This document shows, piece after piece, positions 1-6,770 of a stretch of DNA of 23,325 nt (positions within the stretch are counted from its first letter, which is position 1; each line of letters starts with the position of its first letter). The stretch is from NCBI GenBank assembly GCA_002438685.1, contig DJQG01000056.1, forward strand, positions 2,084 through 25,408, in the 5' to 3' direction. The translations under genes were made by a program, and so were the position numbers. The stretch is from Ruminococcaceae bacterium UBA6392 (GTDB lineage Bacteria > Bacillota > Clostridia > Oscillospirales > Acutalibacteraceae). The notes under the pieces were generated by a model that searched no databases, had not been told where the DNA came from, and saw nothing but the letters and a program-made list of their open reading frames with translations.

Positions 1-449
1 ATGACCTCCGGCCAGTGAACCATCGGCGCAAAGACGAACTTCAGCTCATGCTCGCCGAGCGAGAGCGTGTCGCCGTTTTTGACGCAAAGCGAATTTTTGA
101 TGAAATCCCCGCCGTAAAAGTTTTTTATCATTGTGAAAGTCTTGTCGTTGCCGACTATCACGGCGTCGGGATAAGCCGCGGAAAATTCCGCGATGCCCGC
201 CGAGTGGTCGGGCTCCATGTGCTGAACTATGAGATAATCGGGCTGCCTGCCGGCGAGCGCCGATTCAAGATTCTTGAGCCATTCAGCGGTGAAGTGCCTG
301 TCCACCGTGTCCATGACGGCAACCTTTTCGTCGAGAATGACATATGAGTTATATGCCATGCCGTTGGGCACTTCGTACTGACCCTCAAACAGGTCGATTT
401 CGTGATCATTTACTCCGATATATTTGATATCTTTGGTGATGTTTGTCAT
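1..449 (-). CDS. Flavodiiron protein (FprA-type flavoprotein), N-terminal part, cut by window edge
   Basis: Partial gene: 149 codons of the 5' end are present and the rest lies off the left edge. The protein begins as a metallo-beta-lactamase-fold domain with the diiron motif H-M-E-P-D-H (His77, Glu79, Asp81, His82) and a further ligand in MVHWPE (His145), matching the spacing in FprA/flavorubredoxin proteins. Members of this family use a non-haem diiron centre plus FMN to reduce O2 or NO to harmless products in the cytoplasm of anaerobes. The flavodoxin domain and any rubredoxin domain would be in the missing part, so FprA and NorV-like forms cannot be separated. The start at 449 is supported by an AGGAGG ribosome binding site about 6 nt upstream. 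It is transcribed divergently from the XRE-cupin gene. Confidence 0.93.
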   Translation of the reverse strand, partial: MTNITKDIKYIGVNDHEIDLFEGQYEVPNGMAYNSYVILDEKVAVMDTVDRHFTAEWLKNLESALAGRQPDYLIVQHMEPDHSAGIAEFSAAYPDAVIVGNDKTFTMIKNFYGGDFIKNSLCVKNGDTLSLGEHELKFVFAPMVHWPEV

Positions 450-481
450 ACCGAGCCTCCTCACTTCGTTTTCAGTGTTAT

Positions 482-510
482 ATTATAGCATATAAACGCC
501 CGAGTTTCTA
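482..510 (-). promoter_or_regulatory. Predicted promoter of the flavodiiron gene
   Basis: Read on the minus strand, a perfect TATAAT box (482-487) is preceded by TGC, making an extended -10, with a weak -35 (TAGAAA, 505-510) at 17 nt. It lies about 33 bases upstream of the start codon. Seen by eye; no start site is known. Confidence 0.6.
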
Positions 511-564
511 TTGTAAAAACAACAAAACCGCAATTATTTTTGAGCCTATATTTGCTCTGTACAC

Positions 565-593
565 TTGAAAAAAACATATATGTAGAGTAAAAT
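565..593 (+). promoter_or_regulatory. Predicted promoter of the XRE-cupin / acyl-CoA synthetase operon
   Basis: TTGAAA (565-570) and TAAAAT (588-593) are separated by exactly 17 nt, each one mismatch from consensus. It sits about 50 bases upstream of the ATG at 647. It is divergent from the flavodiiron promoter at 482-510, so the 197-bp gap serves both directions. Confidence 0.65.
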
Positions 594-646
594 AATAGAA
601 TATAGTTCGCATCAAGACCGCATATACACGGAAAGGAAGGCACAGA

Positions 647-1195
647 ATGAACGACGAGCTTTTACAGATACCCAAGCGAATTAAGGAACTGCGAGAAATC
701 CTTGAAATATCGATAACCGAAATGGCGGAGAAGCTGAATATCTCCCATGATGAATATGAAAAATACGAGTCGGGCGAAAAGGATATCCCGGTCAGCGCAC
801 TCTACGCCATAGCGGCGGCGCTCGGCACAGACTGCACCGTGCTCATGACCGGCGAATCCCCGAGAATGGATAGCTACACTATCGTCAGACGCGGCGACGG
901 AGTTCGGGTTGACAGATATTCGGGCTATTATATCGAGAGCCTTGCTTTTAACTTCAAGAACCGCCAGATGGAGCCGATGCTCGTCACGCTTGAGGAGCAG
1001 GAGACTGAGCCCGCGCTCGTCATGCACTCCGGTCAGGAGTTCAACCTTGTCCTTGAGGGCAAGGTCAAGGTAACGGTCGGCAAGAATTCGTTTATCCTCA
1101 ATGAGGGCGACGCTATCTATTTCGATCCGAACCTCCCGCACGGTCAGGCGGCAGTAGACGGAAGAACAAGATTCCTGACCGTTATCAACGAATAA
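647..1195 (+). CDS. XRE-family regulator with C-terminal cupin domain
   Basis: This 182-residue protein has an N-terminal helix-turn-helix of the XRE/Cro type (about residues 8-62, including ITEMAEKLNIS and YEKYESGEKDIP) and a C-terminal cupin_2 barrel (about 110-178, including HSGQEFNLVLEG and DAIYFDPNLPHG). In this family the helix-turn-helix binds an operator and the cupin senses a small ligand or metal. The gene sits 33 nt upstream of an acyl-CoA synthetase, with the same orientation and a shared promoter. It therefore probably controls that gene and itself, perhaps in response to the synthetase's acid substrate or acyl-CoA product; this is inferred from context. The start has a GGAAAGGA ribosome binding site 8-9 nt upstream. 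The protein is soluble, with no membrane segment. Confidence 0.92.
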   Translation: MNDELLQIPKRIKELREILEISITEMAEKLNISHDEYEKYESGEKDIPVSALYAIAAALGTDCTVLMTGESPRMDSYTIVRRGDGVRVDRYSGYYIESLAFNFKNRQMEPMLVTLEEQETEPALVMHSGQEFNLVLEGKVKVTVGKNSFILNEGDAIYFDPNLPHGQAAVDGRTRFLTVINE

Positions 1196-1228
1196 AACCG
1201 CGATACTCCCCGAAAGGAAAAAGAAAAA

Positions 1229-2920
1229 ATGGATGATATAATCAAACGCTTCTGTCCCCGCTATGACTTTGACAGCTATGAGGACATGAAGCAGAATTTC
1301 AAAATAAATGTGCCCGATGATTTCAACTTCGGCTTCGATGTTGTTGATGCGTGGGCGGATATCGAGCCCGAGAAGCTCGCCCTCGTCTGGACAAACGATG
1401 CCGGCGATATGGCGCGCTACACTTTCAAAGATATAAAAGACAACAGCAACAGGGCTGTCAACTTCCTGCTTGAAAAAGGAATAAAGAAGGGCGACATAGT
1501 CATGCTCGTCCTCAAGCAGCGCCCCGAAGTCTGGTTTATCATAACCGCGCTCCACAAAATCGGCGCGATAGTTATTCCCGCATCGTTCCAGCTGATGAAA
1601 AAAGACTATGTCTACCGCATCAACGCGGCTGGCGTCAGAATGCTCATAACCGTCGGCGACGACGATGTTGTTCAGCATGTCCGTGATTCTCTGCCCGAGT
1701 GCCCGAACCTTGAATATTATGTCACCGTCGGCGACAAGCCCGTTGACGGCGCAATAGATTACCGCTCCGTTATCGGCGGCTATTCGACCGAGTTCGAGCG
1801 CCCGACCGATCCCGAGAAGAGAACCGTTGTCACCGATACGGCTCTGCTCTATTTCTCCTCCGGCACGAGCGGAATGCCCAAGATGGTGCGCCATGATTTC
1901 TCATCTGCTCTCGGTCAGATAACGACCGCGAGATATTGGCAGTGCGTCAAGGAGAACAAGATACATATGACCCAGACCGACTCCGGCTGGGCAAAGTTTG
2001 CATGGGGCAAAATCTACGGTCAGTGGATCTGCGGCGCGGCTGTCGGCGCATATGACACCGAGAAGTTCCACCCGATCGATATGATCGAGGCTATGGAGCG
2101 CATCCGCCCGAGCACATTCTGCGCTCCCGCGACAATATACCGCTTCCTGATAAAAGAGGATCTTTCGAAATACGATTTCAGCTACATTGAGCACGCCTGC
2201 CTCGCAGGTGAGCCGCTCAACCCCGAGGTTTTCCATCAGATAGAGAGACTGACGGGCATGAGAATATATGAGGGCTTCGGTCAGAGTGAATCCTCCGTCC
2301 TGCTCGCAAACTATCCGTGGGTCGAGATAAAGCCCGGCTCAATGGGCAAGCCTGCGCCCGGCTATGATATCGCCCTTCTCGACGAAAACGGCGAGCAGTG
2401 CGAAGACGGTATGGTCGGTTCTATCTGCATCCGGGTCGACCGGGGTCATCCGACCGGACTTTTCCGCGAATACTGGAAAGACGACGGCGCGATGGAGAAG
2501 AGCTTCAAGTTCGGCTATTATAACACCGGCGACACCGCATGGCGCGACGGCGACGGCTACTATTGGTTCGTCGGCAGAAACGACGATGTTATCAAGTGCT
2601 CCGGCTACCGCATCGGTCCGTTCGAGGTCGAGAGCGCGCTGATGGAGCATCCGTCCGTGCTCGAGTGCGCAGTCACCGCTCTGCCGCATCCCGACAGGGG
2701 ACAGGTCGTCAAGGCGACCATCGTTCTCGCCAAGGGCTATGAGCCGAGCGACGAGCTTGTCAAGGAGATACAGAACCATGTCAAGCACGCGACCGCACCG
2801 TATAAATATCCCCGCGTTGTCGAGTTCGTCAGAGAGCTGCCCAAGACAAGCAGCGGCAAGATAATGAGAACCGCCATCCGCGCCGCGGATATGCAGAAGC
2901 TTCAGAACGAAGGCAAATAA
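1229..2920 (+). CDS. AMP-forming acyl-CoA synthetase, medium-chain (MACS/Acs) type
   Basis: This 563-residue enzyme of the ANL superfamily activates a carboxylic acid with ATP to an acyl-adenylate and transfers it to CoA. All family core motifs are present: the P-loop YFSSGTSGMPK (from Tyr208), YEGFGQSE (347-354), the YNTGDTAWRDGDGY and GRNDDVIKCSGYRIGP hinge region, and PKTSSGKIMR with catalytic Lys544 near the C-terminus. The length is full for the family. The CSGYRIGPFEVE version of the hinge resembles medium-chain acyl-CoA synthetases more than classical acetyl-CoA synthetase, but the acid used cannot be read from the sequence. The ribosome binding site GAAAGGAAAAAG precedes the ATG. It is co-transcribed with the XRE-cupin regulator and followed by a hairpin at 2938-2967. 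Confidence 0.93.
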   Translation: MDDIIKRFCPRYDFDSYEDMKQNFKINVPDDFNFGFDVVDAWADIEPEKLALVWTNDAGDMARYTFKDIKDNSNRAVNFLLEKGIKKGDIVMLVLKQRPEVWFIITALHKIGAIVIPASFQLMKKDYVYRINAAGVRMLITVGDDDVVQHVRDSLPECPNLEYYVTVGDKPVDGAIDYRSVIGGYSTEFERPTDPEKRTVVTDTALLYFSSGTSGMPKMVRHDFSSALGQITTARYWQCVKENKIHMTQTDSGWAKFAWGKIYGQWICGAAVGAYDTEKFHPIDMIEAMERIRPSTFCAPATIYRFLIKEDLSKYDFSYIEHACLAGEPLNPEVFHQIERLTGMRIYEGFGQSESSVLLANYPWVEIKPGSMGKPAPGYDIALLDENGEQCEDGMVGSICIRVDRGHPTGLFREYWKDDGAMEKSFKFGYYNTGDTAWRDGDGYYWFVGRNDDVIKCSGYRIGPFEVESALMEHPSVLECAVTALPHPDRGQVVKATIVLAKGYEPSDELVKEIQNHVKHATAPYKYPRVVEFVRELPKTSSGKIMRTAIRAADMQKLQNEGK

Positions 2921-2937
2921 AATACAGCAAATATATC

Positions 2938-2967
2938 AAAGCCCCGCCGGTTATCCGACGGGGCTTT
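2938..2967. terminator. Hairpin between converging genes, probable terminator
   Basis: A 13-bp stem (AAAGCCCCGCCGG / CCGACGGGGCTTT, one C-A mismatch) closes on a TTAT loop 17 bases after the synthetase stop. The U-tract is short in both directions (TTTATG forward; TTTGATATATTTG reverse). It may serve both the synthetase operon and the minus-strand gene ending at 3025. Nothing else is visible up to 3024. Confidence 0.6.
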
Positions 2968-3024
2968 ATGCTTGCGCTAAATAAGTGCAAAAATTTTTAT
3001 GCCCGCAACTCATAATTGCCAGCA

Positions 3025-3339
3025 TCATGTTCCGCTGACTCTCGTCGCTAAAAACATCACCAATATCAAAATAACCATAACACATATTATAAAGCCGAAC
3101 AAGCAGGCGAAAAGCCCGCATACCCACAGTGTCGGATATGCTTTTCTGCTTTCTCGCGTGATGAAAGAAATAATCACGCCGACAAATGAGAGTATCGGTC
3201 CTGCAATTATAACATCGGTATATGTGTATGGCGCATGATTTGCGCTGTAAAAATAAAGCACAAACGCGAACAGAGAGAGTATGCCGAGTATGAGCGGCGC
3301 TGCAATAAATATTTTATTTTCGGATATTTTATTCTTCAT
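3025..3339 (-). CDS. Small membrane protein of unknown function, three predicted helices
   Basis: I do not recognise this 104-residue protein. It has a short polar N-terminus (MKNKISENK) and three strongly hydrophobic stretches: about residues 10-32, 39-60 and a long one near 70-100 rich in I, L, V and F. It is therefore probably a three-pass inner-membrane protein. I chose the ATG at 3339 rather than a possible start 14 codons upstream, because AGGGA lies 8 nt before it while the upstream start has no ribosome binding site and would run into the hairpin at 3361-3392. It follows the c-di-AMP receptor gene in the same direction, so it may be a distal operon member reached by readthrough. No catalytic motif is visible. 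Confidence 0.7.
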   Translation of the reverse strand: MKNKISENKIFIAAPLILGILSLFAFVLYFYSANHAPYTYTDVIIAGPILSFVGVIISFITRESRKAYPTLWVCGLFACLFGFIICVMVILILVMFLATRVSGT

Positions 3340-3360
3340 TGCTTGTCCCTGTGTTATCTT

Positions 3361-3392
3361 TACAAACAACAGCCGCAGCAAATTGCTGCGGC
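3361..3392 (-). terminator. Terminator-like hairpin downstream of the DarA-like gene
   Basis: On the minus strand GCCGCAGCA and TGCTGCGGC form a perfect 9-bp stem with an ATT loop, followed by the moderately U-rich TGTTGTTTGTA. It lies 45 bases after the DarA-like stop codon and 33 bases before the membrane-protein start. It may terminate or attenuate transcription between them. On the plus strand the T-run is displaced by 7 bases, so that orientation is less convincing. Confidence 0.55.
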
Positions 3393-3436
3393 CGCCGGCT
3401 TTTTTCAGAGGCGCTTTATATACGGCTCATTTGTTT

Positions 3437-3721
3437 TTACATCTTCTCAAACCGCTCAACATCCGTCACGAACAGAGTTGCGCCGCCGACCTTGACTTTC
3501 TTGTCCTCAGCCTGCTCGGTGCGGGTCTTGCAGTTGCTGTTTATCAGCTCGACCGCATTGGCGAGCTTGTCATCTTCAACGCCGATGAGCAGAGTCATGT
3601 TGCTGCTGCGCAGGAATCCGCCGGAGGTCGGGATCTTCGTGAATGAATATCCCGCTTCCCTGAGCGCGTCGCAGACGGGGTTGAGGTCTTTTTTGCCGAT
3701 AACCGCCGTTATAAGTTTCAT
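3437..3721 (-). CDS. darA: DarA/PstA-like cyclic-di-AMP receptor (PII-like)
   Basis: This 94-residue protein matches the DarA/PstA (former YaaQ/DUF970) family: the N-terminus MKLITAVIGKKD, the nucleotide-loop motif TSGGFLRSSNMTLLIGV (residues 32-48) and the C-terminal VGGATLFVTDVERFEKM. These trimeric PII-like cytoplasmic proteins bind cyclic-di-AMP in Firmicutes; their output is poorly defined. B. subtilis DarA is 109 residues. This copy is shorter by a trimmed stretch between TREQ-like residues and KVKVGG, which corresponds to the flexible large loop. The start has AAAGGAGC about 7 nt upstream. It lies 29 nt after the PepT-like peptidase and probably shares its transcript. In B. subtilis darA sits near tmk and holB, so this neighbourhood is different. 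Confidence 0.9.
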   Translation of the reverse strand: MKLITAVIGKKDLNPVCDALREAGYSFTKIPTSGGFLRSSNMTLLIGVEDDKLANAVELINSNCKTRTEQAEDKKVKVGGATLFVTDVERFEKM

Positions 3722-3750
3722 ATCAAAAGCTCCTTTCGGGGATACTGTGT

Positions 3751-4848
3751 TTATGCCTTGAGCAGTTCGCAGAGGAAGCGTGTGCTGTCCTCCATGTCTT
3801 TTATCGAGATGTTTTCCACCGTCGTGTGAACGTCGCGCATACCCGTGCCGATGTTGACAACTGCGATGTCGTGCAGTGCAATGTTTGAAGCGTCGCAGCC
3901 GCCGAGCGTCTTGGAGAGATACGGGCGGATGCCCGCCGCCTCGTATGCCGCGAAAATATCCTTTATGAACTGCGACTCGGGGTCAACGGTGAACGCGCCG
4001 GAGTGGCGTTCGCTGTCATATTCAAATGTGGTTCCGAACTTCTCGCACGCCTCCTTCATGACTGCGAGCGCGTCGGCGATGTGCTTCTGAACCGTGTCCT
4101 CGTCATATGAGCGGAACTCCATGTCAAATGAAGCTTTGTCCGCAACAATATTTGTTGCGCCCTCGGAGATGAAGTTGCTGATATTCTGCACGCTTATCTC
4201 GTCAACATGACCTACGGGGATGTTTGCGATAGCATATGCGGCCGCCTTGAGCGCGTGGATGCCGTTTTCGGGGCAGATGCCGGCGTGCGCCGTCTTGCCG
4301 AAAAATCTGAATGACATGACTATATTTGCCGCGGCGGAGTTGACTATCTCGCCGATGTCCTCGCCGTCGAGCACAAGAGCCGTCTTGCTCTTTATCTTGC
4401 CGTAGTCCGCATAGCGCGAGCCGAGCATGCCGACCTCTTCCGAGAGGGAGAACAGGACTTCGACGGGTCTATTCTTTTCGCCGTTTTCCTTGAGCCTTGC
4501 GACAGCCTCGATTATCTCCGCTATGCCGGACTTGTCGTCCGAGCCGAGAATAGTCGTGCCGTCGGAATATATAACTCCGTCGCGCTCAACGGGTGTGACC
4601 GCCGCGCCGGGAGTGACTGTGTCTGTGTGGCAGGAGAGCAGCACGCTCTCGCCCTCGCCGGGGAGATAGCCGTATATGTTGAATCCGTCCGAGCCGCACT
4701 TCTTGCCGGCCTCTTCGTCGCGCTCAACCTCGAATCCCGCTTCGATAAGTGCCTTTTCGAGTTCTATGCAGAATGCGCGCTCGTGACCCGTTTCGCTGCC
4801 TGTTGAAACAAGGTCGCAGAATGTTTTAACAAGTCTCTGTGTGCTCAT
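3751..4848 (-). CDS. PepT-like M20 metallopeptidase
   Basis: This 365-residue protein belongs to the M20 metallopeptidase family, closest in motif order to the PepT-like branch (tripeptidase-T related). The dinuclear zinc ligands can be seen in order: SCHTDT (His, Asp), LGSDDKSG (bridging Asp), SLSEEVG (general base Glu and ligand Glu), LDGED (Asp), and DVHTTVE near the C-terminus (His). The lid/dimerisation domain lies in between (SAAANIVMSFRFFGKTAHAG onward). It should cleave small peptides in the cytoplasm; exact specificity is not readable. I set the start at 4848, where GGAGG sits 6 nt upstream. The open frame continues a further 148 codons upstream, but that part is antisense to the alpha-galactosidase leader and is not coding. 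It probably heads a transcript with the DarA-like gene. Confidence 0.9.
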   Translation of the reverse strand: MSTQRLVKTFCDLVSTGSETGHERAFCIELEKALIEAGFEVERDEEAGKKCGSDGFNIYGYLPGEGESVLLSCHTDTVTPGAAVTPVERDGVIYSDGTTILGSDDKSGIAEIIEAVARLKENGEKNRPVEVLFSLSEEVGMLGSRYADYGKIKSKTALVLDGEDIGEIVNSAAANIVMSFRFFGKTAHAGICPENGIHALKAAAYAIANIPVGHVDEISVQNISNFISEGATNIVADKASFDMEFRSYDEDTVQKHIADALAVMKEACEKFGTTFEYDSERHSGAFTVDPESQFIKDIFAAYEAAGIRPYLSKTLGGCDASNIALHDIAVVNIGTGMRDVHTTVENISIKDMEDSTRFLCELLKA

Positions 4849-4876
4849 GTTTTCCTCCGTATCTTCGCGTTTTGCC

Positions 4877-4904
4877 TTGACAAAAAGCGTATATATGATA
4901 ATAT
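4877..4904 (+). promoter_or_regulatory. Predicted promoter of the alpha-galactosidase operon
   Basis: A perfect -35 TTGACA (4877-4882) is followed at 16 nt by TAATAT (4899-4904), preceded by TGA as an extended -10. It lies about 120 bases upstream of the ATG at 5024, implying a leader of roughly 110 nt. The -10 region shares the 12-mer TATGATAATATT with the beta-galactosidase promoter at 10000-10011. Confidence 0.6.
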
Positions 4905-4912
4905 TTCTATTG

Positions 4913-4936
4913 AAAGACGACTTCAACTGCGTCTTT
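4913..4936. promoter_or_regulatory. Inverted repeat, candidate operator or leader hairpin
   Basis: AAAGACG (4913-4919) and CGTCTTT (4930-4936) form a perfect 7-bp inverted repeat with a 10-nt centre. It falls just downstream of the predicted start of the plus-strand promoter (4877-4904) and also just downstream of the minus-strand promoter (4948-4976). It could be a regulator site shared by both transcripts. Sequence-only evidence. Confidence 0.4.
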
Positions 4937-4947
4937 TGTTCAACTAA

Positions 4948-4976
4948 ATAATACCACAGTTTTGCCGGGTTTACAA
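4948..4976 (-). promoter_or_regulatory. Predicted promoter of the PepT-like / DarA-like operon
   Basis: On the minus strand TTGTAA (4971-4976) and TATTAT (4948-4953) are separated by 17 nt. Transcription would start near 4941, giving a leader of about 93 nt before the ATG at 4848. It faces the alpha-galactosidase promoter, so the two transcripts would overlap at their 5' ends. Confidence 0.5.
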
Positions 4977-5023
4977 CCTCGCAGAAGTGGATTTTTGTTT
5001 TTAAACCGAAAGGACTGATATTC

Positions 5024-6766
5024 ATGGGATCGATATTCAAACTGACTGCCCTCGCAGGAGTCGCCGCGGGAGCATATGCGGCGGTCAAGAAGTTTGCGCC
5101 GAACATTCTGCCCGATAAAAACGAGGCGGAGGATATGGCGAAAAACGCGATCAACAGCGTCAAGCTCACTTTCCCGACCGATGAAAAATATTCAAACGGC
5201 ACGGCTCTGACCCCGCCGATGGGCTGGTCGAGCTGGAACACATTCAGAAACAGGATCGACGAGAAGCTCATCCTCGAAACAGCCGAAGCCATGAAGGCGA
5301 GCGGACTCGCTGACGCTGGATATCAGTATGTCAATCTCGACGACTGCTGGCAGTCCTCCATGCGCGACGAGAACGGCAGACTCCAGGGCGATTTTGCAAA
5401 CTTTCCGAGCGGCATACCCGCGCTTGTGAAGAGCATAAACGAACTCGGACTCAAGCTCGGCATATATTCCTCCAACGGAACGCTTACCTGCGAGGATCTG
5501 CCCGCGAGCCTCGGCAACGAGGCGATAGATGCGGACACGTTCGCCGAGTGGGGAGTCGAATATTTCAAATATGACTTCTGCCACAATGTGCCCATCCCGA
5601 TGCGCGCGCCTTATATTGAATATATCTGCGTCTCCAATGCCGACGGCTCGTTCGAGACTACCGTCCCCGCAGACGATGCGGCTCTCTTCGGCGACGCAAA
5701 AATAATGGAGGACGAGCGCCTCGATTCCGGCAGATATATCTCCGGTCTCTCCGCTCACAGAGGTTCGGCGGTGTTCACCGTCGAAGTCCCGGAGGCGGGC
5801 GAATATTCACTGACCCTCGGAATCAGAAAGAAGAGCAACAGCTTCAAATATCTCGAAGTCACCGTCAACGGCGATGATAAATATACTACCACCGTCCCGC
5901 CGACCAAGGGCTTCACTGCCGACGGCAGACATCAGGTGAAGATAACCCTCGAAGCGGGTTCGAACACAATCGAGCTTGAAAACCCCGTCGCTTCGAGACA
6001 GGACAGCGCGGCTATTCAGTATGCGAAGATGGGCAGAGAACTCATGCGCGCAACCGCCGAATATGCCGACAAAAACGGCACCGAAGAGCGCCCGATAGTC
6101 TATTCAATCTGCGAGTGGGGCAGAAACCTCCCGTGGCGCTGGGGCGCGGCGGCAGGCAACCTTTGGCGCACAACGCCCGATATCCAGGCAAACTGGAAGT
6201 CGGTTCTCGGCATATACGAAGTCAATGTCAATCTCTTCAAGTATTCCGGCAAGGGCAACTGGAACGACCCGGATATGCTCGAGGTCGGCAACGGCGATTT
6301 GACCGCCGAAGAGAACCGCAGCCATTTCACCCTCTGGTGCTTCATGGCGGCTCCGCTCATTCTCGGCAACGATGTGCGTGAATTTATCCGTGAGGACGGC
6401 ACCGCCGACATGGAGAACGAGACGCTGAAAATACTCACCGACAGAGATATGATTGCCATCGATCAGGACTCGCTCGGCGAGCAGTGCAGAAGAATAAAGA
6501 CGACTGTCATAGCCGATACGCTCATAAAGCCGCTTGAAAACGGCGATGTCGCGGTCTGCTTCTTCAACAAGGGCAGCGACACAAGATATTTCGAGCACCG
6601 CATGGACGATATCGTCTGCCGCTCGTATATCACCACTCCGCTTGCGCAGGAATATGAAGTATATGACCTGTGGACAAAGGAGACTTCTGTCATCAACACA
6701 ACGCTCAGCGCATTTGTCGAGCCCCACGGCGTCAAGGCGTTCAGAATAAGGGCCATAGCGGAGTAA
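5024..6766 (+). CDS. GH27 alpha-galactosidase with an inserted beta-sandwich-like module
   Basis: This 580-residue protein is predicted to hydrolyse terminal alpha-1,6-galactosides such as melibiose or raffinose units. GH27 motifs are clear: TPPMGWSSWNTF (63-74), YVNLDDCW (102-109), KLGIYSSNG, nucleophile Asp184 in KYDFC, SICEWGRN (361-368), acid/base Asp386 in RTTPDI, and WNDPDMLEVGNG (413-424). About 130 residues (195-325) are inserted between KYDFC and SICEWG; they are rich in strand patterns like a CBM35/CBM6-type carbohydrate-binding module. The C-terminal beta domain follows from about residue 470. The first 30 residues hold a hydrophobic stretch (LTALAGVAAGAYAAV) without a typical signal-peptide charge or cleavage site, so membrane tethering is possible but unproven. 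The ATG has AAAGGA 9-10 nt upstream. The next gene starts 4 nt after the stop. Confidence 0.92.
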   Translation: MGSIFKLTALAGVAAGAYAAVKKFAPNILPDKNEAEDMAKNAINSVKLTFPTDEKYSNGTALTPPMGWSSWNTFRNRIDEKLILETAEAMKASGLADAGYQYVNLDDCWQSSMRDENGRLQGDFANFPSGIPALVKSINELGLKLGIYSSNGTLTCEDLPASLGNEAIDADTFAEWGVEYFKYDFCHNVPIPMRAPYIEYICVSNADGSFETTVPADDAALFGDAKIMEDERLDSGRYISGLSAHRGSAVFTVEVPEAGEYSLTLGIRKKSNSFKYLEVTVNGDDKYTTTVPPTKGFTADGRHQVKITLEAGSNTIELENPVASRQDSAAIQYAKMGRELMRATAEYADKNGTEERPIVYSICEWGRNLPWRWGAAAGNLWRTTPDIQANWKSVLGIYEVNVNLFKYSGKGNWNDPDMLEVGNGDLTAEENRSHFTLWCFMAAPLILGNDVREFIREDGTADMENETLKILTDRDMIAIDQDSLGEQCRRIKTTVIADTLIKPLENGDVAVCFFNKGSDTRYFEHRMDDIVCRSYITTPLAQEYEVYDLWTKETSVINTTLSAFVEPHGVKAFRIRAIAE

Positions 6767-6770
6767 AACT

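Noticed and set aside
4..347. Plus-strand 110-codon frame opposite the flavodiiron gene
   Set aside because: The minus strand carries the diiron-site motifs and a good ribosome binding site; the plus frame has neither motif nor site.
662..1894. A 410-codon open frame antisense to the XRE-cupin and acyl-CoA synthetase genes
   Set aside because: It spans two clearly real genes and their junction, shows no domain, and is explained by codon bias.
4849..5292. Upstream extension of the PepT-like peptidase reading frame
   Set aside because: The extra 148 codons cover the promoter region and run antisense to the alpha-galactosidase 5' end. A strong GGAGG site and family length place the start at 4848.
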